A stretch of DNA of 64,000 bases from Phycisphaera sp. Its GTDB lineage: Bacteria > Planctomycetota > Phycisphaerae > Phycisphaerales > Phycisphaeraceae. The notes under the pieces were generated by a model. It saw only the letters and a list, made by a program, of their open reading frames with translations. It was not told where the DNA came from and did not search any database. The stretch spans positions 62,001 to 126,000 of the forward strand of contig WGMF01000006.1 in NCBI GenBank assembly GCA_016125215.1, read 5' to 3'. Both the position numbers and the translations under genes were made by a program. Shown one piece after another: positions 1 through 8,292 of the stretch (position 1 is the first letter of the stretch; the number at the start of each line of letters is the position of its first letter).

Positions 1-1
1 C

Positions 2-898
2 GCGCTGCGGTCGCTCGTGCTCTTGTGCGGGTCGGTCTACCCGACGCCTTTTATCCAATCGGTTCGGCGTTCTCCGCTGGACCTGCCCCTGGCGGACAAC
101 TGGAGTGTGCTGGACAACTGGGTGACGCAGGCCGAGGGGCTTGCGGAACAATGGAACCGGGACCGGTTGCCCGTGCGTGTGGTGCTGTCCAAGTCGGCCG
201 CGATCCCGACGCCCCGCTGCCGACCGCACTGTGTGCCGATCGTTTTCGAGCGTGACGCCTCGGACTTCCGCGGGACTGCGGGCATCCTGCACGACCTGTA
301 TGCCGATAGCGATGAAGAGGGCTACATCCTCGTGGCCGGCGGGACGCAGGTCCTCTCGTCGGAACTGAGCGAACTGACAACGTGCCTTGTCGAGGCCCGC
401 GCGGACGTGGCCATGCTCGCCGACGAACAGGGCCTCAGCATCGGGCTGATGTTGATGCGGACCGCCTGCCTGCGGTGCGTGCCCCCGATCGGGTATGTCG
501 ACCTGAAGGAACAGGCGCTGCCGCGGATCGCGCAGGACCACCGTGTCGCCGTGGTCCGCCGGCCGCGCATCGTCACGCACACGGTCCGACATGCCGATCA
601 ATACCTCGCCGCGGTTCACAACCACCACCTGACGCACCGCTACCTCGCGGGCCGGCTCACACCCGACGCGCAGGGGCACCGGGCGTTTTCGATTGTCGAG
701 CACGGCGCGACGGTCGGCCTGAACACGCGGGTCCACGATTCCGTGGTGCTCGGCGGGGCGCGGGTCGGGCCGGACGCCGTGATCGTGCGTTCGGTCGTGT
801 GCAAGGGGGGCGTGGTCAAGCGGGGGCAGCACGTGATCGACCGGGTCGTGACGCGCTGGGGCGTGTCCAGCCCGATCCAGCCGGGGACCGTTCACTAA
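2..898 (+). CDS. NDP-sugar pyrophosphorylase-like protein with C-terminal beta-helix hexapeptides, 5' end missing
   Basis: The reading frame is open back to the window edge, so the start is probably outside; the first in-window start codon is GTG at 17. The visible part (about 298 residues) begins with a hydrophobic strand and a line (VYPTPFIQSVRRSPLDLPL) resembling the N-terminus of nucleotidyltransferase folds. It lacks a clear GGxGTR nucleotide loop. The last 70 residues have the hexapeptide rhythm of a left-handed beta-helix (GATVGLNTRVHDSVVLGGARVG), as in GlmU and GlgC relatives. It lies 170 bases before the polysaccharide copolymerase/kinase and is probably the first visible gene of the exopolysaccharide operon. 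A role in supplying or sensing an NDP-sugar is inferred; activity is doubtful because no catalytic motif is seen. Confidence 0.6.
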   Translation, partial: ALRSLVLLCGSVYPTPFIQSVRRSPLDLPLADNWSVLDNWVTQAEGLAEQWNRDRLPVRVVLSKSAAIPTPRCRPHCVPIVFERDASDFRGTAGILHDLYADSDEEGYILVAGGTQVLSSELSELTTCLVEARADVAMLADEQGLSIGLMLMRTACLRCVPPIGYVDLKEQALPRIAQDHRVAVVRRPRIVTHTVRHADQYLAAVHNHHLTHRYLAGRLTPDAQGHRAFSIVEHGATVGLNTRVHDSVVLGGARVGPDAVIVRSVVCKGGVVKRGQHVIDRVVTRWGVSSPIQPGTVH

Positions 899-937
899 TC
901 ATTTGTTACTGAATCCGAGGCGCTCGCGGTGCGCCGC

Positions 938-954
938 AAGGGAGAACAGCCATC
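938..954 (+). promoter_or_regulatory. Shine-Dalgarno and possible AUC start of the copolymerase/kinase gene
   Basis: AAGGGAG (938-944) sits 7 bases before an ATC codon at 952. The frame from 952 runs without stop into the ATG at 1069. It adds 39 residues that look like a cytoplasmic tail in front of the first membrane helix. No ATG, GTG or TTG exists in this frame between the stop at 910-912 and 1069, and no good ribosome site precedes 1069. Either AUC is the true start or a single base differs from the true sequence. Confidence 0.45.
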
Positions 955-1068
955 AAACACGAACTGACACAATTCGAGAGGGGTTCGCCGCCCGTATCAC
1001 CGTGGTCGCGCAGCCCCAACGTTCACGAGACAAACGATGTCCCGCCGATCCGCACGCTTCTGACGCGG

Positions 1069-4000
1069 ATGCACGGCCGGTACACCCTGGCCGTCCTGCT
1101 GGCGGTCGTCGGCATCGCCGCGGGCGGATACTGGGGCTACACCCGCAAGAACCCGCTCTACGAGAGCACCGGGTTGATCCGGGTCGAGGCGGTCCTCCCC
1201 CGCGTGCTCTACTACACCGAGAAGAGCAACATCATGCCGATGTACGACCGGTTCCTCATGACGCAGATGCAGACCATCCGCACGCCGCGTCTGCTGGAAC
1301 TGGCGCTCAAGCAGCCGCCGTGGCGTTCGCTCGAGCGCCCGGATAACCCGGGGATGCAGGTGGTCTTCGGTCGTAGCATGAGCATCGAAAACCCCGCGGG
1401 CACGGACCTGATCGAGATCAAGTTCCTCGACGAGTCGGCCCGGGGCGCGGTCGCCGGCGTGCGCTCGGTGATCCAGGCTTATCTTGCCATGCAGCACGAG
1501 CAGGAGGCCAAGGAAGAATCGATGCGCATCCAGGTCCTCGTGGAACGCCGCGACGAACTGGCCACGCAACTGGCCGACATCCGCAAGAAGGTCGCGGACA
1601 TCGCAGACAAATACGGCACGGACTCGCTCGAAGAGGTCCACCAGCTCAAACTCGTCCGTCTGGACAAACTCGAAACGATGCTCCGTGAGACGCAGTGGAT
1701 GCTCGCGACGGTCGAATCGGAGGTCCACTCGAACAAGGACGTGGTGCCGGTGCGCCTGATGACGCCCGAGCAGATCGCCGAGGTCGACGAGACGATGGGC
1801 AAGTACCTCGACGAACGCCGGGCGATCGAGCAGGAGCTGCGCGAGCTGCGTATCCACCGTGTGCCGACGCACCCGACGGTCGTCGCCGCGCAGAAAAGAC
1901 TCGAAGCCTTCAACAAGAGCATCGAAGACTACGCGCAGCAATACCGCGCGTCGCAACCGGAGAACGCGGTCAAGCGGCCGTGGGAATCCGACGGCATCCC
2001 AACTGTGGTGACACTCGACCAGCTCAAGGCACGCGAGGCCCGGCTGCAGGACCTTTACAAGCCCGCGGAGGACGAAGTCACGACCATCGGCCGCGACAGC
2101 CTGGCGCTCCGCAACTTCCAGGCCGAGGCCAACGAGATCGAAAAGAAGCTCGAAGAGACCCGCACACGTATCGAGCAACTGGCGGTCGAAGCGACGGTCT
2201 CGGGGCGCGTGAGCGTGGTCAGCGATGGGCAGACGCCGCCGATGCCCTCGCAGGACCCGCGTAAGAAGAATGCGATCCAGGGCGCGGGACTTGGTGGGAT
2301 GCTCGGCCTGTCACTGGTGCTGGGGCTTTCGTTTATCGACCGACGCATCCGCCGTGTGGACGACGTGCGCAACCGCATGAGCACGCTGCCGATCCTGGGC
2401 ATCCTGCCGTCGCTGCCGGACAAGGACACCGACCCGCAGGAGGCGGCGGTCGCGGTGCACTGCATCCACCAGTTGCGGACACGGTTGCAGGTCACGCACG
2501 ACCACACGCGCAGGCAGGTTTTCTCCGTGACCAGCCCGATCAGCGGCGACGGCAAGACGAGCCTTGCGCTGGCGCTGGGCCTGTCGTTTGCCGAGTCGGG
2601 TGCCACGACGCTGCTCGTGGACTTCGACGTGGTCGGCGGGGGCCTGAGCCGTCGGCTCAACCCGATGATCCGTCCGATGCTCGGTCAGTTGCTTGTGAAG
2701 CAAGGCGTGCTGAGCAATCAGCAGCTCGAGGACGCGCTGCGTCTTTCGCGCGGGGCCGACCAGAGGCTCGGGCGGATGCTCGTCACCCTGGGCTACCTCA
2801 GCGATGCCCAGCTCGACGCGGTGTTGATGGAGCAGTCCCAGCCGACCGCCGGTTTGCTCGACGTTCTTTTTGGTTTGCCGCTGGGGACATCGATCCAGGA
2901 GACCACGATCAAGAACCTTCACGTGCTCCCGCGTGGACAGGCCGGTGCCCAACACGTGGGCCACTTCTCTCCTGGGTTTGTGCGTTCGCTGCTCGAACAG
3001 GCGCGTCAGAAGTTCGACGTGGTGCTCATCGACACCGGGCCGACACCGGGGAGCCTCGAAGCGTCGCTCGTGGCCCCGCAGGCCGATGCGGTGGTGATGA
3101 TCGTGGCCAAGGGCACGTCGGGTCCGCACGCGGAAAAAGCCGTCGCCCACCTGCAATCGCTCGGTGCGAATCTGAGCGGCGTGGTGTTCAATCGTGCGGG
3201 GGTCCGTGATGTTGAACTCTACAGCCAGACCTCGAGTCGATCGACCATGGTCAGCGGTCACAGCCGATTGCTGGTGACGACGCCGAGCCTGATGGACGAA
3301 GAGACGGGCTTTGAGGATTTCGATCCTGTGGCCAACGCCGTCGCACGCTCGACGGTCTATCACGGTCGCTTCGGTTCCAAAGCCAGTGCCAACGTCAACG
3401 GCTCACAAACCCCGCCGGCCAACGGTTCGACCCACACCAACGGGCACACCCACGCCAAGAGCAACGGTCACGCCAACGGAACCCCGACATCGGCCAACGG
3501 CGATGACCATGACACCCCGCGCACCGATGACGACTCGGGCTACGGGCTTGTGGTCCCGGACGACTTTGACGTATCGGCACAGGCTCAAACCGATTCGGTG
3601 ATGAAAACACAAACCGCCACAGAGTCGCCGGCATCGCCCGTGCAAAAAGGCACAACCCCCAGGGAACCCGAGCCGGATGATGAGGAGGACCACACCGTGA
3701 GCGACATCGTGTACCGCGCGATCCACAAGACCGACACCAAGCCGACTACGGACGACCGGGCCGGTCAAACCAGCCAACCCGGCACGCTGGATGCGGGCGA
3801 AGAGCACGAAGAGCGTGAACAACCCGAGGAGTCGTTCGGGATGTTCCGTGATGTGGTATCCGACATCGAGGGCCTGGCGATGGCGCTGCCTGACGACAAG
3901 CTGGCCGATGCCCCCGCGCCCAGCCCGGCGGTCCCTGAATCCGCGCCGAAGTCCGCGGCCCCGGTGCGTGTGGTGCAGTGCCACTCATGCGGAAAGAAGC

Positions 4001-4209
4001 TCGCGGTCAAGGGCGACGTGAAGCACAAGGCCGGCCGTTGCCCGCAGTGCAAAGCCTCGATCAACCTCACGGCGGCGGCACCCGGCGCCAAAGCGCTGGT
4101 GGCGGTCACGTGCGTGAATTGCGACGGGAAATACGCCGCCAAGCGCAGGGACGACGGCTCGGTCCGGGCGCGGTGCCCGCACTGCTCGCACAGGCACGAT
4201 TCCCGCTGA
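1069..4209 (+). CDS. Wzz-type polysaccharide copolymerase fused to BY-kinase, with MshEN-like insert and zinc ribbons
   Basis: Inner-membrane polysaccharide chain-length regulator and tyrosine autokinase (Wzc/CapAB type). Numbering is from ATG 1069; translation may start at 952. A membrane helix is at about 5-24. A long periplasmic coiled-coil region (about 140-385) and a second helix (about 408-424) follow. The cytoplasmic P-loop kinase has Walker A SPISGDGKTS (489-498), Walker A' TLLVDFDVVGGG (513-524) and Walker B FDVVLIDTGPTP (649-660). Between A' and B lies an unusual insert (537-589) matching the MshEN cyclic-di-GMP fold. The tail is an Asn/Thr/His-rich linker (from about 774), an acidic stretch and two four-cysteine zinc ribbons (C971, C974, C991, C994; C1015, C1018, C1036, C1039). 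The Tyr cluster typical of Wzc tails is absent. Followed closely by the initiating sugar transferase, so it belongs to the exopolysaccharide operon. Confidence 0.85.
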   Translation: MHGRYTLAVLLAVVGIAAGGYWGYTRKNPLYESTGLIRVEAVLPRVLYYTEKSNIMPMYDRFLMTQMQTIRTPRLLELALKQPPWRSLERPDNPGMQVVFGRSMSIENPAGTDLIEIKFLDESARGAVAGVRSVIQAYLAMQHEQEAKEESMRIQVLVERRDELATQLADIRKKVADIADKYGTDSLEEVHQLKLVRLDKLETMLRETQWMLATVESEVHSNKDVVPVRLMTPEQIAEVDETMGKYLDERRAIEQELRELRIHRVPTHPTVVAAQKRLEAFNKSIEDYAQQYRASQPENAVKRPWESDGIPTVVTLDQLKAREARLQDLYKPAEDEVTTIGRDSLALRNFQAEANEIEKKLEETRTRIEQLAVEATVSGRVSVVSDGQTPPMPSQDPRKKNAIQGAGLGGMLGLSLVLGLSFIDRRIRRVDDVRNRMSTLPILGILPSLPDKDTDPQEAAVAVHCIHQLRTRLQVTHDHTRRQVFSVTSPISGDGKTSLALALGLSFAESGATTLLVDFDVVGGGLSRRLNPMIRPMLGQLLVKQGVLSNQQLEDALRLSRGADQRLGRMLVTLGYLSDAQLDAVLMEQSQPTAGLLDVLFGLPLGTSIQETTIKNLHVLPRGQAGAQHVGHFSPGFVRSLLEQARQKFDVVLIDTGPTPGSLEASLVAPQADAVVMIVAKGTSGPHAEKAVAHLQSLGANLSGVVFNRAGVRDVELYSQTSSRSTMVSGHSRLLVTTPSLMDEETGFEDFDPVANAVARSTVYHGRFGSKASANVNGSQTPPANGSTHTNGHTHAKSNGHANGTPTSANGDDHDTPRTDDDSGYGLVVPDDFDVSAQAQTDSVMKTQTATESPASPVQKGTTPREPEPDDEEDHTVSDIVYRAIHKTDTKPTTDDRAGQTSQPGTLDAGEEHEEREQPEESFGMFRDVVSDIEGLAMALPDDKLADAPAPSPAVPESAPKSAAPVRVVQCHSCGKKLAVKGDVKHKAGRCPQCKASINLTAAAPGAKALVAVTCVNCDGKYAAKRRDDGSVRARCPHCSHRHDSR
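2677..2835 (+). other. MshEN-like (type II secretion GspE N-terminal) domain inside the kinase
   Basis: Residues 537-589 of the kinase form two tandem 24-residue motifs separated by exactly 5 residues, the 24-5-24 layout of MshEN. The second motif (566-589) keeps every consensus position: R566, L567, G568, L571, V572, G575, Y576/L577, L582, L586 and Q589. The first motif (537-560) keeps LG, LV, G, VL and the two Leu, but has Met for the initial Arg and Ser for the final Gln. MshEN domains in known proteins bind cyclic di-GMP. Binding here is inferred. Confidence 0.75.
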
Positions 4210-4240
4210 CTGACACTTGATTAGCTACGGCAAAAAGACC

Positions 4241-5704
4241 ATGTCCATCGCACGCATCATCCCGCAGACCACGCCGACGGTAAACGTCACCATCCCCTCC
4301 CCCACGCTCTGGGGGCTGGACTTTGCGCGCCTGCACGACCACATGTGGGCCAGCCTGGGCGTGCAGGTCGTTCGCCTGGGCGCCGCCCGACCGATCGAGC
4401 CCAAGGCGCAGCGGTACCTGCTGCTCGAGCCCAACGACCTGACGCTCTTCAAAGTCAAGGAAGCCGACAACAACCACGACGCCCTCAAGCCCACGTTCCG
4501 CGTGGTCCGTGTCCGCGACGCGCGCAAGCACGGCTACCGCGAGATGGTGATGGCCGACAGCGACGACAACTTCATCGGTTTCAAGCGTGAATACAAGAGG
4601 CCGATACACGACCTGCGGGCGATCCTGACCAACGACCGCTGCGCCGCGCAGCTCTGGTCGATCTCCAACGACGCCGTGGGCATCTGGAGGCAGCTCCGCC
4701 GACTCATCCCGCGTCCGAGGCGCAGCGCGTGCAGCGTGGCGGGCAGGCAGTACTCGCTTGCGAACCACGGCGAGTGCATGCAGATGGCGCACGATCTTGT
4801 GCGTTTCTGGAAATCGCCCGAACAGGGCATCGGCTCGGTGAGGAAGATCGGCAGGGGCGTGTGGGGTGATTCCCGCGCGGATGTGGAATTCGGCTCGACG
4901 GTCGTCGGGCCGGTCTGGATCGGCAGCGGACGGAGGATCGCCGCGGGGCAGAGCGTCGCGGGCCCGGTCATCCTGTGGGACGCACCCAGCCATCGGCCCG
5001 ACCCTCAGCCGTTCCAATGGGATCGCACGACCGACACGACGCGCTTCGACTTCGAGGCCCCCACACCCAAGATCAAGGCCAAAACGATCAAGGGCAAACG
5101 CGCGTTCGATATCGTGGTCAGCCTCATCGCGCTGGCGGTCACGCTGCCGTTCTACCCGGTCATCATGTTCCTGATCTGGCTCGAAGACGGTCGGCCGTTC
5201 TTTTTCAGCCACGAACGTGAGACCGTCGGGGGCAGGACGTTCGGCTGCGTAAAGTTCCGCTCGATGCGGCGCGACGCCGAGCAGATCAAGGCGCGTCTGC
5301 AGCGGGTCAACAAAGCCGACGGCCCGCAGTTCTACATGGAAGACGACCCCCGCCTCACGCGCATCGGCCGGCTCATCCGCAAGTGCAATATCGACGAGTT
5401 GCCGCAGTTCTTCAACGTGCTGCGTGGCGACATGTCGCTGGTGGGTCCGCGTCCAAGCCCCTACAAAGAGAACCAGTTCTGCCCGGCGTGGCGCGAGGCG
5501 AGGTTGAGCGTCCGCCCGGGGATCGCGGGGCTTTGGCAGGTGATGCGCACCCGTGCGGAGGGCTTGGACTTCCAGGAATGGGTGCGGTACGACGTGGAAT
5601 ACATCGAACACATGAGCTGGCGGCAGGACCTGTGGATCATCTACAGCACGGCGCTACTCATCCTTTTGCACAAGAGGCCAAAGAGCCATGACTCGCACGG
5701 TTGA
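4241..5704 (+). CDS. Undecaprenyl-phosphate sugar phosphotransferase with N-terminal beta-helix-like region
   Basis: Predicted to transfer the first sugar-1-phosphate to the lipid carrier in exopolysaccharide assembly. The C-terminal 220 residues are a bacterial sugar transferase domain. It has the entry motif KGKRAFDIVVSLIAL followed by a membrane segment, then KFRSMRRDAE, a DDPRLTRIGRLIRK-type line, DELPQFFNVLRGDMSLVGPRP and PGIAGLWQV. The N-terminal 270 residues are not the usual multi-helix WbaP domain. They resemble the nucleotidyltransferase and beta-helix parts of the first gene in this window (GVWGDSRADVEFGSTVVGPV). ATG 4241 is chosen over the TTG at 4217. The end overlaps the next gene by 17 bases, so translation is probably coupled. 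Confidence 0.85.
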   Translation: MSIARIIPQTTPTVNVTIPSPTLWGLDFARLHDHMWASLGVQVVRLGAARPIEPKAQRYLLLEPNDLTLFKVKEADNNHDALKPTFRVVRVRDARKHGYREMVMADSDDNFIGFKREYKRPIHDLRAILTNDRCAAQLWSISNDAVGIWRQLRRLIPRPRRSACSVAGRQYSLANHGECMQMAHDLVRFWKSPEQGIGSVRKIGRGVWGDSRADVEFGSTVVGPVWIGSGRRIAAGQSVAGPVILWDAPSHRPDPQPFQWDRTTDTTRFDFEAPTPKIKAKTIKGKRAFDIVVSLIALAVTLPFYPVIMFLIWLEDGRPFFFSHERETVGGRTFGCVKFRSMRRDAEQIKARLQRVNKADGPQFYMEDDPRLTRIGRLIRKCNIDELPQFFNVLRGDMSLVGPRPSPYKENQFCPAWREARLSVRPGIAGLWQVMRTRAEGLDFQEWVRYDVEYIEHMSWRQDLWIIYSTALLILLHKRPKSHDSHG

Positions 5705-7403
5705 ACTTCCGGAGCAGGGGTACGAAGCGATGTCCGCTGGAACAGGGGACTTGATCTCGTTGCCACGCGATACCCAACCGCAACCCGACGCGGTTGCGCA
5801 GGGGTCGTGGCGTTACCGGTTGGGCTGGTGCCTGGCCGGGGTGCTTGTGCTCGGCGCGTGGCTGCCCTCGCTCTGGGCGATGTATCGGGACTGGGGCTAC
5901 CCGATCTGGCCCTCGCCGGCCTTCGAGGACGCGGTGCGATTCGGCAGGTTATCACTGCATTACAACACGCTGCCGTTTCTGGCGGTGCTGTGCGTGTGGG
6001 TGGCATGGGCGCGGTACCGGGACGTGGGCGTGCCCGTGATGAGGCGGCCATGGAGCACCACCGGGGGCTACGCGCTGCTGCTCGGTGCGCTGTTGTTGCA
6101 GGCGTTATCGCTCCGGGCCGTGGTGCTCAGCGTATCGGGCATCGCGTTGGTCGGGACCGTCACCGGCCTGCTCCTGGTGATCGGGGGCGGTCGGTTGCTC
6201 TGGGCCTACCGTTGGCCCGTGATCTCGCTGTTCATCCTGGTGCCCCGGCCGCACGTCTGGGCCAATCCGTTTGTCGATGGCTTCAACTTCTGGATGTGCG
6301 CCAAGGCGTCGCGGATCGTCGAAGCCTTTACCGGCTGGGTGACGATCCAGGACGACCGATGGGTGTTGATCTCCACATCGGGTCACTCGCAAGGCATCGT
6401 GAAGTGGTCGGTGAATGAATTGTCAGCTGGGCACGAATGGTTGATCCTCCTAGCGTCACTGGCGTGGCTGGTGGCGATCAGTTCCCGGGCGACGCGCCTT
6501 CGCAAGTGGCTGACGGTGCCGGTGGTGGTGGCGGTGGTGCTGGGGGGGAGTTTCCTGAGAATGGTGGCCCTGATCGTGCTGCGTGGGCAGGGGTGGGCCA
6601 ACGACGCGCAGAGCGTGGGCACGGCGGTCGCGGTGACGGTGGTCGGGATCGTGACTGTGGCGCTCTTGAACAGGCGGGCCGGCGGGGTCCGTCGTACCGG
6701 GCACGTCTATTGCGATGTGGACCACCGGTCTCACGTACCGATGCCCGCGCTGGCGATGCTGGGTATTGCGGCCATCTCCGGGCCTTTTGTTTTGGCCAAC
6801 GCCAACGAACGCTCGACGACGAACTTCACACGCACCGCCCTTCCGACCACCCTGGAAGTCTGGGGCCAGACACTCTCTTCACACGACATCACACTCGACG
6901 AACGGGCGCACCAACTCATCCGCAGCGACGACCTGCTCATGCGGGTTTATGACAGCGAACTCACGGACGCGACCGGCACCGTCTTCCTTGCCCACAGCAA
7001 CAGCTTCCGCAACGGCGTCCACTCGCCGGAGGCCTGCCTCGAACACGCGATCCTCGAACGCGACGAGATCGTGCTCGATGTCCCCGGGGTCGGTCGTGTG
7101 CCCATGAAGGTGCTCATCACGGGCAAGAGCCAGTATGAATGGCTGCACCTGTATGGCTACTACACGCGCTGGGGCTTTACCGACAGCTACCCGTGGCAAC
7201 AAGTCTCCGCCCTGACACGGGGGGTGTGCCTTGGCGACAGCGAGGGCGGACAGGTGCGGGTGAGCATCCCCGTCAGAAACCTGAACATCGAGACCGCCAG
7301 GTCACGTGCATCGGAGCTTGCGGTCGCTGTGGTCTCGTCGCTCAACCGTTCGCTGCACGAGGGCACGACCTACCCGCCAAACCCGGAACCCGACAGGCCT
7401 TGA
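5688..7403 (+). CDS. Degenerate exosortase fused to an EpsI-like domain
   Basis: The N-terminal two thirds is a polytopic membrane protein that lines up with the intact exosortase encoded next (both have a VPxP loop about 80-110 residues before the active-site helix). At the catalytic site it reads VNELSAGHEW where the neighbour reads VAEACNGLRM, so the Cys becomes Ser246. The Arg is kept (R291, in GSFLRM). The position of the catalytic His appears to be lost. The C-terminal 190 residues, after a last helix, form an EpsI (DUF3485) domain with HSPEACL. A transpeptidase function is therefore unlikely; a scaffold or substrate-handling role is inferred. It lies between the sugar transferase and the exosortase with overlapping or near-zero spacing. 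Confidence 0.75.
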   Translation: MTRTVELPEQGYEAMSAGTGDLISLPRDTQPQPDAVAQGSWRYRLGWCLAGVLVLGAWLPSLWAMYRDWGYPIWPSPAFEDAVRFGRLSLHYNTLPFLAVLCVWVAWARYRDVGVPVMRRPWSTTGGYALLLGALLLQALSLRAVVLSVSGIALVGTVTGLLLVIGGGRLLWAYRWPVISLFILVPRPHVWANPFVDGFNFWMCAKASRIVEAFTGWVTIQDDRWVLISTSGHSQGIVKWSVNELSAGHEWLILLASLAWLVAISSRATRLRKWLTVPVVVAVVLGGSFLRMVALIVLRGQGWANDAQSVGTAVAVTVVGIVTVALLNRRAGGVRRTGHVYCDVDHRSHVPMPALAMLGIAAISGPFVLANANERSTTNFTRTALPTTLEVWGQTLSSHDITLDERAHQLIRSDDLLMRVYDSELTDATGTVFLAHSNSFRNGVHSPEACLEHAILERDEIVLDVPGVGRVPMKVLITGKSQYEWLHLYGYYTRWGFTDSYPWQQVSALTRGVCLGDSEGGQVRVSIPVRNLNIETARSRASELAVAVVSSLNRSLHEGTTYPPNPEPDRP

Positions 7404-7404
7404 C

Positions 7405-8292
7405 ATGCCTACGCATCCCCTGACAAAGCGGTCCGTGATCGTGTGGACGCTCCTGAGCGCCGCGGCGCTGGTTGCGTCCGCCGATGCCTGGGTGGATGTG
7501 TGGCGTCTGGCGGGCGAAAACGCGGACTCGGGCCACGTCTATCTCGCGCCGATCATTGCGGCCTGGCTCCTGTGGGTCAGGCGACACCGGCTCAAGGAAC
7601 TTGACGGCGAGGGCCGATGGGTGGCTTTACCGATTGTCGTCTTCGCCGCGGCGATGAGCCTCGTGGCCTATCACGCTTCGGTGCAGTCGCTGTGGCACCT
7701 CTCGTCGGTTCTGCTGCTGGTGTCCTGCGCGGTGGCGGTGATGGGGGTCAAGGCGTTGACGCGGTTTGCCCCGGTGTGGCTGGTGATGTGTTTTGTCGTC
7801 CCGACGCCCGGCATCGTGCGCACGCACGTCTCGCTGCCCTTGCAGACCGCCACGGCTCAGGCGACGCAGGCGGTGCTCGGGGCGGTGGGCCTGGACGTGG
7901 TCCGCAGCGGCAACCTGCTCTCTTTCAACGGTCAGGCCGTCGCCGTGGCCGAGGCGTGCAACGGCCTGCGGATGGTCACGACACTGGTCCTCGTGGTGCT
8001 GGGCTTTGTATTCAGCAGACCGATGCGACCGGGCGCAAGGGCAGCGATGGTCCTGCTCAGCCCGGCCCTGGCGATCGTGTTCAACGTGGCCCGCCTGGCC
8101 CCGCTGGTCCTGTTGTATGGCTGGGGTTACAGAGAGTTGGCCTCAACGGTCCACGACATCAGCGGCTACCTCATCCCGATCTTCGCGTTTGCGTTTCTCT
8201 GGCTGGGGGTGTGGGGGTTTGATCGAGTGCTGAGCAAACGAACGAACTGGACCGGCGCTCGACACTCAGGCCTGGCAGGGGCGGCTCCATGA
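7405..8292 (+). CDS. Exosortase (cysteine transpeptidase-like membrane protein)
   Basis: A 295-residue polytopic protein with the complete exosortase/archaeosortase signature: EACNGLR with Cys185, NVAR with Arg230 and HDISG with His250. About eight membrane helices are visible. Exosortases recognise C-terminal PEP-CTERM-type signals and process secreted proteins destined for exopolysaccharide matrices. ATG 7405 begins one base after the stop of the preceding gene. The longer frame from 7306 would overlap that gene by 98 bases and is rejected. The stop overlaps the start of epsI. Genes in this operon supply the likely polysaccharide and a candidate substrate (9057-9758). The exact subfamily was not assigned. 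Confidence 0.9.
   Translation: MPTHPLTKRSVIVWTLLSAAALVASADAWVDVWRLAGENADSGHVYLAPIIAAWLLWVRRHRLKELDGEGRWVALPIVVFAAAMSLVAYHASVQSLWHLSSVLLLVSCAVAVMGVKALTRFAPVWLVMCFVVPTPGIVRTHVSLPLQTATAQATQAVLGAVGLDVVRSGNLLSFNGQAVAVAEACNGLRMVTTLVLVVLGFVFSRPMRPGARAAMVLLSPALAIVFNVARLAPLVLLYGWGYRELASTVHDISGYLIPIFAFAFLWLGVWGFDRVLSKRTNWTGARHSGLAGAAP

Noticed and set aside
1695-3363. Several frames of 190-390 codons overlapping the copolymerase/kinase gene
   Set aside because: The kinase frame has all motifs; the others are Arg/Gly/Ala-rich shadows.
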